The position numbers were made by a program, and so were the translations under genes. A DNA stretch of 64,000 nt. Origin: Phytohabitans sp036906915. Its GTDB lineage: Bacteria; Actinomycetota; Actinomycetes; Mycobacteriales; Micromonosporaceae. The stretch spans positions 62,001 to 126,000 of the forward strand of contig NZ_JBAKHX010000001.1 of the NCBI RefSeq assembly GCF_036906915.1. Direction: 5' to 3'. A model generated the notes under the pieces. It was not told the DNA's origin. It made no database searches and was given only the letters and a program-made list of their open reading frames with translations. Below, piece after piece: positions 7,525 through 15,752 of this stretch. Every line of letters begins with the position of its first letter. Within the stretch, counting starts at the first letter, position 1.

Positions 7525-9603
7525 GTGTCTGCACCTCACCCTTCGCCTTCCCAGCCCAGACGGCGCCGCGTGCGCCGTATCGCCCTGGTGGCCGCCGTCC
7601 TGCTCGGCGCCGGCATGCTCGCCGTACCATCCGCGCTCGGCAGTGCCTGGGCGCCATGGAACGATCCCGTATCGACCTCCGGCTTCGGCCCCGGCGCCGA
7701 CCCCATCGACGCCGTGCCCGCCGACGACCCGGCCGCCGGCCTGGTCTACCGCGGCCTGACGCCCGCCAAGAAAGGCTCGCCGTGCGCCGGCGGCTACGAG
7801 GTCGGCGACCGCAACACCTGCTCACACGGCCCGGACGCCGCACCACCCGGTCTGAGTGTCTCCGGCACTGTCGCGCCGATCGCCCCCGCGGCGCCCGCGC
7901 CAAAGCTGCCGAAGCGCGACAGCGCCGCGCCGAGCGAGACAGACGTGGTACAAGATGAGGGCGGCTCCCTCGCCGGTGGCGTCGCGCTCGCCGCCGACGC
8001 CGCCCCGGCAGCCGCCGCCGAGGTCGGCCCGCACGGCGTGGTGTGCGACGGCGACGGGCAGTCCGGCAAGCGGGTACAGGTGCTGTACGTCTACGGCACC
8101 GGCACGGCGAGCCGGTTCAGCGAGTACCTCGCCTCCTTCCGCAAGTGGGCGGCCGGCGTCGACACCATCTACGACGCCAGCGCCAAGGAGACCGGCGGCT
8201 CCCGCCACATCCGGTACGTGACCACCGCCGACTGCGAGGTCGACGTGCGCGAGGTGGAGATCGCCGCGGCGTCGATGAACGACTTCAACGCCACCATCTC
8301 GGCGCTGAAGAAGCTCGGGTACAACCGCACCGACCGCAAGTACATGATCTTCGGCGAGTCGCGCGTCTACTGTGGAATCGGCTCGTTCGCGGGCGATGAC
8401 AGGGCCGGCTCGGGCAACCGCAGCAACGGCGGCCCGTCGTACGGGCGCAACGACGCCGGCTGCTGGAACGCCGGCGTCGCCGCACACGAGCTGGGGCACA
8501 ACCTCGGCGCGGTCAACGACAGCGCACCCAACTCCAGCAAGGCCGGGCACTGCGTCGACGAGTACGACGTCATGTGCTACAAGGACGCTCCGGGCACCAC
8601 GCTGCGCACCGCGTGCACGGACCGTGCGCACGACCAGCGGCTGGACTGCAACCACGACGACTACTACCACTCCAGCCCGAGCCCGGGCAGCTACCTGGCG
8701 ACGCACTGGAACGTGGCGGACAACCAGTTCCTGATCCGCGGCGATGTCACGACCACGCCGACTCCGACGCCAACCACCGCGTCGCCGACGCCGTCGCTGC
8801 CCACGCCGTCGATCCCGGTGCCCACCACTCCAGCGCCCACGACTCCGGCACCCACCACCCCGGCGCCGTCCTCTCCCGCGCCTTCCTCACCGGCTCCGCC
8901 GACCGCATCGCCCACGGCTACGGGGAACCCTGCCCGGACGCTACGGATCAGCGATGTCACCGCGACGTCGGCGCGGCTGGCTTGGGACGCGGCGGCGGCC
9001 GGCACCCGGTACGGGGTGGCGCTGAACGGGCGCGTGCTCGGCTGGACCACCGCGACCGGCGTGCGGGTGAGCGGCCTGCGGGCCGGCACCACGTACCAGG
9101 CGCAGATCGTGCTGCGCGGCACCGGCTCGGCCACCGTCCCGTACACCGGGCCGGCGACCATCACCACGCCCGCCGCGGCGCGACCAGCGGCCGGAGCCTG
9201 GTTCGTCCTGGGCAACGCGCTGACCGGCACCGCGGCCGAGCTGTACGGCGCCCGCACCGCCGACGGAACGCCGCTGGTGTCGCAGCGCCGCGCGGGCACC
9301 GCCAGCCAGCTCTGGCAGCTGGAATCCGCCGGCGGCGACACGTTCCTGTTGCGCGCCAAGGCTTCCGGCAAGTGCGCGAGCGCCGCGGCGGTCGCCGGCA
9401 CCCCGGTGGTACAGCAGGCCTGCGCGTCGGCTCAGCGCTGGCGGCTCCAGCAGGCGGCCGATGGCACGGTCGCGCTGGCCACGGCCTCCGGCGATCTGGT
9501 ACTGGGACTCGGCGGCCAGCGGTACGCGGGCCAGCGCCTGCTGGTGCTCCAGAAGCCGGGCTCAGCCCGCTACCAGGCCTGGGTCACCATGCCCAGCGCA
9601 TGA
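7525..9603 (+). CDS. secreted zinc metalloprotease with FN3-like and ricin-type C-terminal domains
   Basis: A 692-residue exported protein. After a basic N-terminus and hydrophobic signal (residues about 15-40) and a Pro/Ala-rich pro-region, a catalytic domain carries the extended zinc motif HELGHNLGAVND at about residues 321-332 (HExxHxxGxxxD, metzincin-like) with many cysteines. A Thr/Pro/Ser linker (about 410-470), a fibronectin-III-like domain (ISDVTATSARLAWD) and a beta-trefoil-like C-terminal domain with a QLWQL repeat follow, the last probably binding carbohydrate. The GTG start lacks a clear ribosome site, so the exact start is uncertain. Its likely role is digestion of extracellular protein. 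Confidence 0.82.
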   Translation: MSAPHPSPSQPRRRRVRRIALVAAVLLGAGMLAVPSALGSAWAPWNDPVSTSGFGPGADPIDAVPADDPAAGLVYRGLTPAKKGSPCAGGYEVGDRNTCSHGPDAAPPGLSVSGTVAPIAPAAPAPKLPKRDSAAPSETDVVQDEGGSLAGGVALAADAAPAAAAEVGPHGVVCDGDGQSGKRVQVLYVYGTGTASRFSEYLASFRKWAAGVDTIYDASAKETGGSRHIRYVTTADCEVDVREVEIAAASMNDFNATISALKKLGYNRTDRKYMIFGESRVYCGIGSFAGDDRAGSGNRSNGGPSYGRNDAGCWNAGVAAHELGHNLGAVNDSAPNSSKAGHCVDEYDVMCYKDAPGTTLRTACTDRAHDQRLDCNHDDYYHSSPSPGSYLATHWNVADNQFLIRGDVTTTPTPTPTTASPTPSLPTPSIPVPTTPAPTTPAPTTPAPSSPAPSSPAPPTASPTATGNPARTLRISDVTATSARLAWDAAAAGTRYGVALNGRVLGWTTATGVRVSGLRAGTTYQAQIVLRGTGSATVPYTGPATITTPAAARPAAGAWFVLGNALTGTAAELYGARTADGTPLVSQRRAGTASQLWQLESAGGDTFLLRAKASGKCASAAAVAGTPVVQQACASAQRWRLQQAADGTVALATASGDLVLGLGGQRYAGQRLLVLQKPGSARYQAWVTMPSA

Positions 9604-9616
9604 GAAAGCTCAGGGT

Positions 9617-10162
9617 ATGAGAGGAACCAGCCGCGTTCTCGGGTTCGCGGCGGTGCTGGCGGCGGTGCTGGGTTGGCCCGGCACCGCCGCCGCGCACGCC
9701 ACGGTCGCGCTGACCGTCAACACCGACGGGCGCGGCAGCGTCTCCGTCGACGTCGCCTGGTCCGACGGCCACCCGGTGACCGAGCCGATGGCCGCCACGA
9801 TGACCGCGGTTCCCACCACGGCGACCGGGGCGGCGGGTGTGGGGCCGGTCGCGCTCACCCGCCTGCCTGGCCGGCCCACCGTCGTTTACTCCGGCACCCT
9901 CCCCGCCGGGGAGTGGCGGGTCACTGTGGACACGGCGCTCCCCGGCATCGGACACTGCGAGGCGCTGGTCCGCGTAAATCCGGCGGGCGCTCCCGCCAGT
10001 ACCCGATGCGGTGTCACGGCCTCGGCCACGGCGCCGGCCGCCACGGCGACGGCGCCCGACCGCTCCCGCGCCCTGCTGCTCGCGGCAGCCGCGGTGGCGG
10101 CGGTGGCCAGCGCGGGGGGCGTGCTGCTGGCCATCCGCCGCCGTTCGCGGCGCCGGACCTGA
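9617..10162 (+). CDS. exported single-span membrane protein, unknown function
   Basis: A 181-residue protein with a signal peptide (GFAAVLAAVLGWPGTAAA, cut near residue 27). An extracellular beta-rich domain of about 110 residues has two cysteines that may form a disulfide. An Ala/Thr linker, one membrane span (LLLAAAAVAAVASAGG) and a basic tail RRRSRRR follow, giving a type I orientation. It starts 14 nt after the metalloprotease gene and may be co-transcribed with it. No LPXTG motif is present. The outside domain starts HATVALTV, reminiscent of copper-resistance CopC/YcnI-type exported domains, but no metal site is clear, so I leave the function open. Confidence 0.62.
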   Translation: MRGTSRVLGFAAVLAAVLGWPGTAAAHATVALTVNTDGRGSVSVDVAWSDGHPVTEPMAATMTAVPTTATGAAGVGPVALTRLPGRPTVVYSGTLPAGEWRVTVDTALPGIGHCEALVRVNPAGAPASTRCGVTASATAPAATATAPDRSRALLLAAAAVAAVASAGGVLLAIRRRSRRRT

Positions 10163-10170
10163 CCCGTGGG

Positions 10171-11388
10171 TCAGCGGGCCGCGCAGCTCCAGCGGACCGG
10201 CTTGCCGCCGCTGACGCCTGCCGCGAGGATGCCGTCGTCGCTCAGCGCGTAGGCGTAGGTCTTCGCGCCCTTGTTCACGCCCGGCAGCGGCCGCGGCGTG
10301 CCGTCGGCCTCCCGGAGGGACGCCGTGTGGTCGTCGTGGTTGACGGTAACCTGGCCGGTGCGGCTGACCGCCTCGATCCGTCCAGTGTCGACGGTGAAGC
10401 TCCGCCCCGTCGCCAGGTTCCACACGGCGGCGACGCTCCAGTCCACCGATTCGGGACCGGAGACGACCTCGCCACGCGCGGGCGTGGTTCCGTCCGGGGT
10501 GTCACCGCCGGGCGGGTCGCCGGCCTTCGCCAGCCGGCCGTACACCCAGTCGCCGCGAACGCCGAGCGCGTCGCCGCCCTCCGCCCCGGCTGGGCTAGGC
10601 AGGTCGCGTCCCTTGCCGTCCACCCACGCGTACGCCGACCCGCCGTCGCGCTTGCCGCCGACAACGACGCCCTCGTCGGAGATGCCGAACGCCATCGCGC
10701 CGCCGGCGGGCGCCTTCAGCACCTTCACCTGGGTCGTGGCGGTGGGTTGCTGCCACACGGCCGATGCCAGCTGGTCGCCCTTGAACAGGACGCCGCTCAC
10801 CTGTCCCCGCGCGTTGATCCCGGTGGCCTCCGCGCCCGTGTACCCGTCCGGCAGCGGCAACTCGACCACCTTGCCACCGGTGTAGGCCCACGCGAACGAG
10901 CCCCCGCCCTCGCGGTCACTCTCACCGACGACGACGCCACTGTCGTTGACGCCCTGCGCCTCCCCGATGCCGTCGACCGGAATGGCCATCGCCTTGGCAC
11001 CGTCCCAGACCACGGGAGTGCCCGCCGTCTTACCGCTCGTCATGGCGCCGACCAGGTACCGGCCGTCCGGCGAGCCCGCATTGACGAAGGCCTCGGTGGC
11101 GCCGGCTGGCAGCCTGAGCGGCGCGACCGTGCAGCTCGCTGGAGCGGCCGCGGCCGCCTCGGTGGCGGTGTCCTGGCCTGGTGCCGTCCCGGCCGGCTGG
11201 TTCACGAGGCTGACGCCGCCCACCGCGACGGCGACGGTGGCCACTGCGGCCGTGCCCGTCGCCAGCCAGCGGCGGCGGCGCCGGGTACGGCGCCCCGCGT
11301 TCACCACATCGGCCACCGTCATGCTGGCCGGGGGCGGCTCCACCGTGGCCAGTACCTCTCGCACTCTGCTCTCGCCGTCCGGCGTCAT
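10171..11388 (-). CDS. membrane-anchored HAF-repeat protein, putative anti-sigma partner
   Basis: A 405-residue protein: a short cytoplasmic part (about 1-40, ending in RRTRRRRR), one membrane span (LATGTAAVATVAVAVGG) and a large outside domain. That domain has repeats of the HAF type (GINARGQVSG, GVNDSGVVVG, GISDEGVVVG), which normally fold as beta-propeller blades. The start has GGAG 7 nt upstream and overlaps the stop of the sigma factor gene (ATGA), a coupling typical of sigma/anti-sigma pairs. The N-terminal cytoplasmic part is short for a zinc anti-sigma domain and lacks the HxxxCxxC motif, so the anti-sigma role is inferred from position only. Confidence 0.68.
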   Translation of the reverse strand: MTPDGESRVREVLATVEPPPASMTVADVVNAGRRTRRRRRWLATGTAAVATVAVAVGGVSLVNQPAGTAPGQDTATEAAAAAPASCTVAPLRLPAGATEAFVNAGSPDGRYLVGAMTSGKTAGTPVVWDGAKAMAIPVDGIGEAQGVNDSGVVVGESDREGGGSFAWAYTGGKVVELPLPDGYTGAEATGINARGQVSGVLFKGDQLASAVWQQPTATTQVKVLKAPAGGAMAFGISDEGVVVGGKRDGGSAYAWVDGKGRDLPSPAGAEGGDALGVRGDWVYGRLAKAGDPPGGDTPDGTTPARGEVVSGPESVDWSVAAVWNLATGRSFTVDTGRIEAVSRTGQVTVNHDDHTASLREADGTPRPLPGVNKGAKTYAYALSDDGILAAGVSGGKPVRWSCAAR

Positions 11389-11936
11389 CGCACGCTCCTC
11401 TTGTCTGTCGTCACCGCTCGTGGATGCCACTCCTCGCCGAGCAGGTCGCGAAGGGCCGCGAGGCCACGGGCTGTCTGGCTCTTGACGGTGCCGGTCGAGC
11501 AACCCAGCGCGGCGGCCGTCTCCTGCACCGACATGTCGCAGAAGTAACGCAGCACCAGGACGGCGCGCTGGCCCCGGGTCAGCGCGGCGAGCGCGTCACC
11601 GACCGCATGCGTGTCCTCCACGCTGCGTACGGCTGGTGCCGGCACCGACGTGTCCCGCCAGGCCAGCAGGACCTTCGCCCACGCGGCGCGGCGCTCGTCG
11701 ATGTACCGGCGCACCAGGATGCGGTGCACGTACCCGTCGAGGTTCGCGACCTTCCGCGCCCGCTTCCAGTGCAGGTACAGCGAGACCAGCGCGGCCTGGA
11801 CGATGTCGTCGGCCCGGTGTCCGTCGCCGCACAGCAGGTAAGCCGTGCGCCTCAGCCGGTCGAACGCGGCTGAGACGTACTCGACGTACTCCCGGTCCTC
11901 CTCCGTCGACAACCCGAACGCTCCCTTCTCTGGCAT
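11385..11936 (-). CDS. SigE-family ECF RNA polymerase sigma factor
   Basis: A 183-residue sigma-70 factor of the actinobacterial SigE-like ECF group. Region 2 is at about residues 17-85 (AFDRLRRTAYLLCGDGHRAD, then ADDIVQAALVSLY). Region 4 is at about 125-175, with the HTH MSVQETAAALGCSTGTVKSQ. There is no region 1 or 3. I prefer the ATG at 11936; a TTG in frame at 11993 would add 19 unlikely residues. The gene overlaps the following membrane protein by 4 nt, so activity is probably controlled by that partner. Confidence 0.9.
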   Translation of the reverse strand: MPEKGAFGLSTEEDREYVEYVSAAFDRLRRTAYLLCGDGHRADDIVQAALVSLYLHWKRARKVANLDGYVHRILVRRYIDERRAAWAKVLLAWRDTSVPAPAVRSVEDTHAVGDALAALTRGQRAVLVLRYFCDMSVQETAAALGCSTGTVKSQTARGLAALRDLLGEEWHPRAVTTDKRSVR

Positions 11937-11996
11937 CACACCGTTATCGGGACCGGCCCCGGGAAAGGTTGTCAGGTGCGGCGGGCAATTCAACGC

Positions 11997-13220
11997 TTAG
12001 CCGACGATCAGGCGCCTCGCCTCCTGCATCAGATCCTGTTGGACGGGCGGGTTGGCGGGCAGGCCGCCGTAGTTGCCCAGGATGACCACGACCCAGCCGC
12101 TGTCGAGGTAGATGTCGATCGCGGTCGCCGCGCCCGGTGACCCGCCGCCGTGCCCGATGACACGCTGGCCGCTGGTGATCGACGCGATCGGCCCGTACGC
12201 CTGGAACGGCGTGCCGGCGCTGGCCGGGGCAGCCGGGTTCCTCCGGATCGGATGCGGACACTTACCGGTCACCGCGAGCGTCGTGTAAGCGGGGCCGACG
12301 AGCCGGTTTCCCGCCAGCGCCCGCGCGAACCGCACCATGTCAGGCGCGCTCGCGAACGCGTCGCCGGCCGGCTCGCCGATGAACCCCGCCCCGAACAGGT
12401 CCGGACGTTCGAGGGTGTCGACCCGCTCCCCCGTAGGCAACAGCGCGTACGGGCGGGCGATGCTGTCATCGGTGAGCCGCTGCGGGAGCGTGTAATAGTC
12501 GGTGCGCGTCATGCCCGCGGCGGTGAAGACGTGCTCGCGCACATAGTCGTAGAACGACTGACCCGACACCGCCTGCACGATCGCGCCCAGCGTGACGAAG
12601 CCCGAGTTGCTGTAGTTGAACCGCGTACCGGGCGTGAAGAGCAGGCCCGTGTCGCGGACGACCCCCATGATGCCGTCGAGCATCGCGGCGCCGCTGGTCC
12701 ACGACGCCACGTTCGCGCGGAACTCCTCCGACTCCTGGAAGTTGCCCATGCCCGACGTGTGCGTGAGCAACTGGTGCACCGTGACGGAGTCCGCGACGCC
12801 GGCCGGAAAGCCGTCCAGGTACGCGCCGATGGTCTGCCCGAAATCGACCTGGCCGCGTTCGGCGAGCTGGACGACCGCGATGGCGGTGAAAAGCTTGGCC
12901 ACGGACGCGAGCGCGAACGCGGTGTCGGGCCCGTTGGCCGCCGACGTGCGCGCGTTGGCCATCCCATACGACCGCGCGAGCACCGTCTTCCCCCGGTGCG
13001 CCAGCAGTACGGTGCCGGAGAGCTTGCCCTCGGCCGCGAGTCGCCCCAGCCGCTGGTCGAACGCGCCACCAGGCCGCAGGTCGCGCGGTATGCGATCACG
13101 GCCCGCCCCGGTCCACCCGGCATGGGCTGGTGTCGCGCCCGCGAGCGCGCCGCTGGCCACCACGGGCACGACGCCCAGCATTCCGAGCGCCGACCGGCGC
13201 GACCATCGAGATGTCGTCAT
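11997..13220 (-). CDS. secreted serine hydrolase, class C beta-lactamase fold
   Basis: A 407-residue exported enzyme. Twin arginines (SRWSRRSALGMLG) and a hydrophobic stretch form a Tat-type signal ending near ATPAHA. The catalytic motifs of the serine beta-lactamase/DD-peptidase superfamily are all present: Ser-Val-Ala-Lys at 106-109, Tyr-Ser-Asn at 203-205 and His-Gly-Gly-Gly near residue 367. It may act as an esterase or D-alanyl-D-alanine carboxypeptidase on peptidoglycan rather than a drug-resistance lactamase; sequence does not decide. Its start codon overlaps a threonine-aldolase fragment on the other strand. Confidence 0.88.
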   Translation of the reverse strand: MTTSRWSRRSALGMLGVVPVVASGALAGATPAHAGWTGAGRDRIPRDLRPGGAFDQRLGRLAAEGKLSGTVLLAHRGKTVLARSYGMANARTSAANGPDTAFALASVAKLFTAIAVVQLAERGQVDFGQTIGAYLDGFPAGVADSVTVHQLLTHTSGMGNFQESEEFRANVASWTSGAAMLDGIMGVVRDTGLLFTPGTRFNYSNSGFVTLGAIVQAVSGQSFYDYVREHVFTAAGMTRTDYYTLPQRLTDDSIARPYALLPTGERVDTLERPDLFGAGFIGEPAGDAFASAPDMVRFARALAGNRLVGPAYTTLAVTGKCPHPIRRNPAAPASAGTPFQAYGPIASITSGQRVIGHGGGSPGAATAIDIYLDSGWVVVILGNYGGLPANPPVQQDLMQEARRLIVG

Positions 13221-13581
13221 GGGCGTGATGCAACATGACCGCCTGTTTCGCGAGCGTTATCGTCACGCGCGGCGGAAATGGGTCGCAGATGGTGTCCTCG
13301 TGCCCCCGCAGTCGCCGCACGTCAACGGCTACCACGTATACCTGCCCGGCTCGCCCGACGTGCTGAGGGAGCGGCACTTGGGGTTCGCCGCGAAGCACGG
13401 CGAATGGCCCTTCAGCCACTTCTCTCTGACGCCGGCGCAGGGCCAGTCCGTCGTGGAGATACGGGTAGCCGATTCGACCGCGGCCTTTACTCGGCCGGTA
13501 GTCATCTCCGCTGGTGATACAGAATGGTCCCGCGCGGGCGGCAGAGCGCCGGTGTGGTCTCGCCCGACCCGCTGCGGCTGA
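13219..13581 (+). pseudogene. C-terminal fragment of a threonine-aldolase-type beta-eliminating lyase
   Basis: An open frame of about 120 codons whose middle reads like the last third of PLP-dependent L-threonine aldolases: PPQSPHVNGYHVYLPG, then RERHLGFAAKHGEWPF and a VEIRVADSTAAF strand near the end. The PLP-binding N-terminal two thirds, with the Schiff-base lysine, are missing. There is no ribosome site, and the ATG overlaps the start of the divergent serine hydrolase gene, leaving no room for a promoter. The final 20 residues look random. I read it as a decayed 3' remnant. The family assignment rests on pattern memory, not on a search. Confidence 0.5.
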
Positions 13582-13620
13582 AGCGGCGGATGCCGCGTCA
13601 GCGAGCCCACCCCCGGCGTC

Positions 13621-13700
13621 GCCGATCAAGGGCCTCTGCATCGATCAAGGGCAGACGCACGCGAAAAGAAGATCGAACCACGTGCGTTTGCCCTTGATCG
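13621..13700. repeat. palindromic intergenic element, copy A
   Basis: An approximately 80-bp element present again near 39.6 kb in the reverse orientation. Arms at 13643-13663 and 13679-13699 are 21 nt each and surround a 15-nt A/G-rich loop. They match except for one G-T and one C-A position. A third, outer GATCAAGG half-site lies at 13624-13631, followed by CTCTGCAT. Core words are GATCAAGGGCA and CACGTGC. It sits in the gap between the aldolase remnant and the truncated response regulator. It resembles REP/MITE-type repeats and could also fold in RNA. Confidence 0.75.
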
Positions 13701-13818
13701 ACGGGAGGGGGAACAAGGGGAGGCGGCGCGGAGCGGAGGGGAAGGGTCAGCTTGAGGGGGCATGATCTGCGGGTGTTCTCGGTCCGTATAGCAGGGTGCT
13801 GCGTTTAGGAGGCGCCTG

Positions 13819-14313
13819 GTGAACACAGACGAACATGACCATGTGTGCCTGGTGTCGGCCGCCGAGGAGATCGTGGCGGCGCCGTCGCTGTCGATCGCGC
13901 TCGTCAGCCACGACGGCGAGCAACCACCCAGCTTGCCCCCGCTGCGCCCGCGCGTGACCGGCGACGTTTCCGCCGTACGCGCCACCGACGACGTGGTCGT
14001 CTGCTACGGCGAGCAGGCGGCCGACGACATCAAGCGACTGTACGGGCTGCTCGGGCGCAGTATGCCGGCGGTGCTCGTGGCGGCGCGCGGCTTCGACGAG
14101 CGCGACGCCATCGCCGCCTTCGACCCCGGGGCGACCAGTTATCTCGTGCTCAGCCAGACGCCGGAGGTCTGTCTCGTCGGGGCTGCCGTCACCACCGCCC
14201 GGGGCGAAAGCTGCCTGAGCCATCGGGGGCCGCCCACGGCGTCGACGGCCCCCGATCGCGGGGTCAGCTGGTTACGCGGTACGTCGCGTCACCGCGTCCC
14301 TGCGCGGTCGTGA
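13819..14313 (+). CDS. truncated response-regulator-like protein without DNA-binding domain
   Basis: A 164-residue frame with a perfect ribosome site (AGGAGG, 6 nt before GTG). The fold pattern is a receiver-like domain: DDVVVCYGEQAADD, MPAVLVAARGFDERD and a final FDPGATSYLVL strand-helix, as in NarL/LuxR-type regulators. After ARGESCLS, where such proteins continue into a LuxR helix-turn-helix, the sequence becomes low-complexity (HRGPPTASTAPDRG) and runs through a stem-loop into the convergent gene. The phospho-acceptor Asp is not clear. The DNA-binding half has probably been lost. It may still act as a binding partner or be a decaying gene. Confidence 0.5.
   Translation: MNTDEHDHVCLVSAAEEIVAAPSLSIALVSHDGEQPPSLPPLRPRVTGDVSAVRATDDVVVCYGEQAADDIKRLYGLLGRSMPAVLVAARGFDERDAIAAFDPGATSYLVLSQTPEVCLVGAAVTTARGESCLSHRGPPTASTAPDRGVSWLRGTSRHRVPARS
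14222..14256. terminator. stem-loop terminator between convergent genes
   Basis: ATCGGGGGCCG (14222-14232) and CGGCCCCCGAT (14246-14256) form a perfect 11-bp GC-rich stem with a 13-nt loop. It is 7 nt beyond the stop of the GH43 gene on the minus strand and lies inside the 3' end of the truncated regulator frame on the plus strand. There is no T-tract, as is common in actinomycete terminators. Confidence 0.7.
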
Positions 14314-15718
14314 TGGGTTCGAGCTTCAGCAGGTAGTTGTAGTGCCGGATGTAGCGGTCCGGGTAGTTGTAGGACTGGAACGACGCCCACGTACTGTCGG
14401 CGAGCCCGGCCACCCGTCTGAAGGTGGCGTCGGCGGCGAACGTCGTGGTGCCGTCGTTGGGCGCCAGCACGAAGTCGAACCCGTAGTGGCGCAGGTAGTA
14501 GCCCGGGTAGTTGACGGACTGGAACGAAACGTGTCCGGAGCTGTTCGCAAGGCCCGGCACCAGCCGGAACTGGGCGTCCGCCGCGGGGCTGACGTTCGGG
14601 TCGATGCGCACGTCGAGGTTGGCGTGGCGCACGTACCGGTCCTGCACGTTGTACGACTGGAGGCGGTTGATGGGCGCGTTGAGGTTCCACTTGGCCAGTA
14701 CGCGGCTCTGCTCGGCGGCGGTGAGGTTCAGGATCGAGCCGTGGCGCTTGCGGTTGGTGCCCATGCCGTAGTCGGTGCGGGTGCGGAAGTTCTGCGTGCT
14801 GCCCAGGTTGGACGACGTGATGGGCATGTAGCCGCGGCCGGTGGCGTACTGGTCGAGCCACAGGTTCCACTCGTTGCGGCCGTTGAACTGCGCCCACATT
14901 GGACCCTCGACGACGTTGCCGCCGCCGGTGCCGTTGGAGATGCCCATGTGTGACAGGTTGCCGATGGTGGTCCAGGAACCAAGGATCGAGTTGCTGCCCT
15001 CGATGGTGATGTGGCCGTCGGCCGAGGCGCGGTAGTAGCGGTACCCACCCACGCTGTTCGCCACCTCGATGATCTGCGTGTCGATGATGCCCTGGCCGGA
15101 TCCCCGGTCGATGTACAGCTGGGGCGTGGTGAACGTGCGGAAGTTGCTGGTGCGCACATACCAGATGCGGTGCTTGGTGACGCCGTTCATCGCCGAGTTC
15201 GTCGCCCAGTACACGACGTAGTCACCCGTGGCCGGGTTGTAGATGGCCTCGGGCGCCCAGGCGTTGCCCGCGCCGGAGATGCCGCCCGCGACGTTGATGA
15301 GCCACGGCGCCGACCAGTTCACCAGGTCGGTCGACTCCCACACGACCAGCGACTTGCTGCCGGCGTTCGCGGCGTTGCTCCACGAGGTGCCGCTGGCGAT
15401 GCGCAGGTCGGTGGCGATGATCCAGTACCGGTCGCCGGCCGGGGAACGGACGAGCGCGGGGTCGCGGACGCCGCGCGTGCCGATGGTGGAGTACAGGACC
15501 GGGCCGCCGTAGTTCAGGTCGGTCCAGTTCAGGCCGTTGGTGCTGTAGGCGAGGTAGATCTGCTCGCCGGCGGCGGTTTCTCCGGTGAAGTGCGCCATCA
15601 GGTACCCGGTGAACGGGTCGAGCGCGGCCGCCTCCCGCCGCGTCGTCACCGCCCACGACGCGAGTATCAGGACGACGGCGCTGAGCATCGCGCCCATCCG
15701 TGTAGCGACTCTCGACAT
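14264..15718 (-). CDS. secreted GH43-type arabinosidase with C-terminal AbfB (CBM42) domain
   Basis: A 484-residue exported enzyme. The start has GGAG 7 nt upstream, and a signal/anchor (AMLSAVVLILASWAV) follows. Residues about 35-345 form a five-bladed GH43-like catalytic domain, with VRDPALV, WAPEAIY and VEGPMWAQF as likely active-site segments. The C-terminal 130 residues are an arabinose-binding AbfB beta-trefoil with repeated blades such as SFQSVNYPGYYLRHYG and SFQSYNYPDRYIRHYN. Predicted role: release of arabinose or arabino-oligosaccharides from plant arabinan or arabinoxylan. It lies 34 nt downstream of a second GH43/AbfB gene, so the two form an operon. Confidence 0.87.
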   Translation of the reverse strand: MSRVATRMGAMLSAVVLILASWAVTTRREAAALDPFTGYLMAHFTGETAAGEQIYLAYSTNGLNWTDLNYGGPVLYSTIGTRGVRDPALVRSPAGDRYWIIATDLRIASGTSWSNAANAGSKSLVVWESTDLVNWSAPWLINVAGGISGAGNAWAPEAIYNPATGDYVVYWATNSAMNGVTKHRIWYVRTSNFRTFTTPQLYIDRGSGQGIIDTQIIEVANSVGGYRYYRASADGHITIEGSNSILGSWTTIGNLSHMGISNGTGGGNVVEGPMWAQFNGRNEWNLWLDQYATGRGYMPITSSNLGSTQNFRTRTDYGMGTNRKRHGSILNLTAAEQSRVLAKWNLNAPINRLQSYNVQDRYVRHANLDVRIDPNVSPAADAQFRLVPGLANSSGHVSFQSVNYPGYYLRHYGFDFVLAPNDGTTTFAADATFRRVAGLADSTWASFQSYNYPDRYIRHYNYLLKLEPITTAQGRGDATYRVTS

Positions 15719-15752
15719 GCGACTCTCCACTTCAAAGGGCGGGGACGATACT

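Noticed and set aside
13621..13700. Possible CRISPR unit because of repeated GATCAAGG words
   Set aside because: Only three half-sites, unequal spacing, no spacers and no cas genes; it is a palindromic element.
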